Assembly (NCBI GenBank): GCA_014859615.1
Contig: JACUTX010000104.1
Coordinates: forward strand, 1 to 8,370
Length of the DNA stretch: 8,370 nucleotides
Direction: 5' to 3'
DNA from: Desulfuromonadales bacterium
GTDB taxonomy: Bacteria; Desulfobacterota; Desulfuromonadia; Desulfuromonadales; UBA2294
The notes under the pieces were generated by a model. The model worked only from the letters and a program-made list of their open reading frames with translations. It had not been told where the DNA came from and searched no databases. Below, piece after piece: positions 6,693 to 8,370 of this stretch; the first letter of the stretch is position 1; each line of letters begins with the position of its first letter. A program made the translations under genes and the position numbers.

Positions 6693-7596
6693 TCAGTTTC
6701 CCGGTGGGCGGATGGCGCTGACCGGCTGGCAGGTTCCTGTCAGGCTGCGTAAAAAGGCTTCAAGGGCGCGTTTTTCTTCTGCGGTCAAACCAAGAGGTTT
6801 GAGCAGTTTCGATTTGTCTGGGTCATTCCCCCCCCTGGTTGAAATATTCAATCACCTCGGTTAGGGTTGCGATGCTGCCGTTATGCATGTAGGGGCCGGT
6901 CTGCTCCACCTGCCGCAGTGGTGGTGTGCGAAACGCGCCCATGTTACTTGCCTCGCGGGTTACAACATAGTCCCCCGGATCGCGATCCATCGCCTTCAGC
7001 CCCATTTCCCCGAGGAAAAAGTTGCGGGTCGAACGGTGCTGGGGATTGTTGATCAGTTCGGGGAGTTCGGCAACGCCGAGGTTGTAAAACTTTTGATCGG
7101 TCAAAAGGCTTCCGGCGTGGCATTTTGCGCAGGTGCCGCGCTCACCGAAAAAGATGGTCATCCCCTGTTTCTCATCGGCTCCCAATACATGCAGATCACT
7201 GTGCAGATAACGATCAAAGAGGGAGTTTGTCACGAGCAGAGTCCGTTCAAATGCGGCCAGCGCACCGACGATTCGCTCAAGGGTGACACCCCACGCCCAG
7301 GCTTTTTCGAACAGTTGCTGATACTCCGGGATCTCCCTGAGCTTGGCAACCAGGTATCGGGGATTCAGATTCATTTCGAAAGAGGTATGGATCGGGCCTA
7401 ACGCCTGATCTTCGAGTCCCTAGCTCCGTCCGTCCCAGAAAAAGCTATTCAGGTAGCCGACATTCAGTAGGCTGTTGGTATGGCGCCAGTGCTTGTTGGT
7501 CGGATAGGCAGAAGAAATCTTGCGACCGTCGGCAAACGCTTCATCCTGTATGTGGCAGACGGCACAGCTGACAGTCCCATCGCCGGAGAGGCGTCG
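6693..7596 (-). pseudogene. di-heme cytochrome c peroxidase (MauG/CcpA type), broken
   Basis: The translation clearly belongs to the periplasmic di-heme cytochrome c peroxidase family, which reduces hydrogen peroxide with electrons from cytochromes. The first haem site is LSGDGTVSCAVCH (CAVCH at 7566-7552), followed by DEAFADGR and FFWDGR. The second is GERGTCAKCH (CAKCH at 7131-7117), followed by FRTPPLRQVEQTGPYMHNGS. It is not intact. The frame meets a TGA just upstream at 7599-7597, so the usual N-terminus is absent. A TAG at 7422-7420 interrupts the segment after WDGRS. A run of eight G (6835-6828) shifts the frame, giving a stop after NQGG. Dropping one G restores a normal ending, including LTAEEKRALEAFLRSL, with a TGA at 6695-6693. 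No start codon gives a full protein. Neighbouring genes are intact, so decay is more likely than general sequencing error, though errors cannot be excluded. Confidence 0.8.
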
Positions 7597-7832
7597 TCAC
7601 GATAGCGGTAGGGATAGTGCTTTCCCTTTATCCTCTTCCAGAACCTGCTCGACGGTCGGACCGATCACCTGACAATAAGATCATTGAAGTCGATAAATTC
7701 GATCATGGTCACGGCGGCATCGGTCGGACCCCGGCTCGGGGCATCTCCGAGCGGGACATTGATTAACGGTTGTTCTGCTGCACCGGCTGCTGTTGCCAGC
7801 AGACTCAGCATCAGGACGATCAGTAACCGCAT
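7597..7832 (-). pseudogene. secreted DsbA/thioredoxin-like protein, 5' remnant
   Basis: AGGAGG lies seven bases before an ATG at 7832 (another ATG is at 7835). The frame gives a clear signal peptide (MRLLIVLMLSLLATAAGAA) and then GDAPSRGPTDAAVTMIEFIDF, the usual opening of a periplasmic DsbA-family domain before its CxxC. The frame is lost there and stops at 7667-7665. One frame over, the sequence resumes as YCQVIGPTVEQVLEE and then, after another shift, as HYPYRYRD (7619-7596), as in DsbA-like proteins. The CxxC appears damaged: the first cysteine position reads TGA. The remainder of a DsbA domain is missing and the sequence passes straight into the cytochrome peroxidase. This is either two genes joined by deletion or a decayed natural fusion; I favour the first with moderate confidence. 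Confidence 0.6.
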
Positions 7833-7864
7833 CATTCTCCCTCCTCTGTTGTTCGAAAAGGTGA

Positions 7865-7904
7865 CTCCGCAGCCGATTTTCTTACCAGCTCATCGGCTGC
7901 GGAG
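7865..7904 (-). terminator. perfect 13-bp inverted repeat after the formate dehydrogenase gamma gene
   Basis: On the minus strand CTCCGCAGCCGAT (7904-7892) pairs perfectly with ATCGGCTGCGGAG (7877-7865) around a 14-base loop. It begins seven bases after the TAG of the gamma subunit gene and is followed by TCACCTTTTCG. The strong GC-rich stem suits a transcription terminator, but the T run is short and offset by five bases and the loop is long. It could instead protect the 3' end of the formate dehydrogenase message, with partial readthrough into fdhE. Confidence 0.6.
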
Positions 7905-7911
7905 CAGTTGT

Positions 7912-8370
7912 CTAATCTTTTCCGGTCACCTCTTTGTACCACTTGTTGGCGTGCTTCTTGGCCCAGACTTTTTTCACCTGCCCCCAGAGCATCCCATCGA
8001 CGGTCCCCGGGTTGCCGATGGTGGCGAGGTAAATGTGCACCACCGCCCCCATCATGAAGAGGATAAAAAAGAGGCCATGCAGCATCAATGAAAATTGGGT
8101 CAGCCCGCGATCCATGGCGGTCGGGGTCCAGATAACATAGCCGGTCAGTCCGAGAATCACTGTTGCAACGATCGAGAAGAGCGCGAACAGTTTCTGTCCG
8201 GCGTTGAATTTCCCCTGCGGTATTTCTGTCTCTTCCTTAGACAAATAACCGCCGAAGGCCTTGAACCATTTGGCATCATCACTGTCAAACCGGCAGGTAT
8301 CCCTGGCGTGGGAGAGAAACAGTAGAATCGAAGTGATCAGAAATGAAATTCCGGCGATCTTGTGGGCGAG
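7912..8370 (-). CDS. fdnI: formate dehydrogenase gamma subunit, cytochrome b556 type (C-terminal part)
   Basis: The frame is open to the window edge, so the 5' end is missing; 152 codons and the TAG are visible. The product is the membrane anchor of respiratory formate dehydrogenase, passing electrons from the catalytic and iron-sulfur subunits through b haems to quinone. Three membrane segments are seen, at visible residues 1-21, 60-81 and 94-117. Histidines 98 and 112 are 14 residues apart (LMLHG and VVHIYL), the spacing of the haem-ligating histidines I recall in E. coli FdnI; LAHKIAG at the edge holds another candidate ligand. The motif GGYLS followed by GKFNAGQK and the ending NPGTVDGMLWG through WAKKHANKWYKEV are typical. 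A TTG at 8244 could be mistaken for a start, but the upstream codons match the family. The other formate dehydrogenase genes probably lie to the right. Confidence 0.92.
   Translation of the reverse strand, partial: LAHKIAGISFLITSILLFLSHARDTCRFDSDDAKWFKAFGGYLSKEETEIPQGKFNAGQKLFALFSIVATVILGLTGYVIWTPTAMDRGLTQFSLMLHGLFFILFMMGAVVHIYLATIGNPGTVDGMLWGQVKKVWAKKHANKWYKEVTGKD

Noticed and set aside
8242..8244. TTG as the start of the formate dehydrogenase gamma subunit
   Set aside because: The frame is open to the window edge and the upstream codons encode a membrane segment and GGYL that match the family, so the gene is simply cut by the edge.
1..8370. CRISPR arrays, insertion sequences, tRNA or rRNA genes
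   Set aside because: I looked for regularly spaced repeats, transposase motifs, terminal inverted repeats and RNA gene signatures and saw none.

Overview
All recognisable genes lie on the minus strand, so the window reads right to left. It is a cofactor-supply locus for a molybdenum- or tungsten-dependent formate dehydrogenase (FDH). The membrane-bound FDH, FdhE and FdhD maturation factors, TupABC tungstate importer, periplasmic c-type cytochrome peroxidase remnant and moderately high GC suggest an anaerobic Gram-negative bacterium. Desulfuromonadota or another former deltaproteobacterium is my best guess. This is inferred from gene content; no rRNA or other marker is present.

Layout in transcription order: (1) 8370-7912, C-terminal part of the cytochrome b gamma subunit of formate dehydrogenase, running off the right edge, followed by a perfect 13-bp inverted repeat (7904-7865). 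(2) 7832-6693, a damaged region: the start of a secreted DsbA/thioredoxin-like protein runs into a di-heme cytochrome c peroxidase. Frameshifts, an in-frame TAG and a run of eight G break the reading. (3) 6675-5818, fdhE, then 5805-4390, an uncommon FdhD-MobA fusion. (4) 4389-4176, a leader that looks like a molybdenum/tungsten cofactor (Moco/Tuco) riboswitch ending in an intrinsic terminator. (5) 4175-1952, tupA, tupB and tupC. (6) moeA (1985-792, overlapping tupC) and mobB (747-232). (7) 109-8, a possible 33-residue protein with two CxxC pairs.

How they fit together: TupABC would import tungstate. MoeA inserts the metal into molybdopterin, MobA (with MobB) adds GMP to give the bis-MGD form, and FdhD sulfurates that cofactor for delivery to formate dehydrogenase. 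FdhE assists enzyme assembly. The riboswitch candidate would let finished cofactor feed back on tungstate import and on the moeA-mobB genes behind it.

The most interesting points are the riboswitch with its mutually exclusive pairings, the FdhD-MobA fusion whose FdhD half lacks the second cysteine of the usual CxxC, the cysteine-paired microprotein, and the decayed redox-gene chimera inside the formate dehydrogenase cluster.
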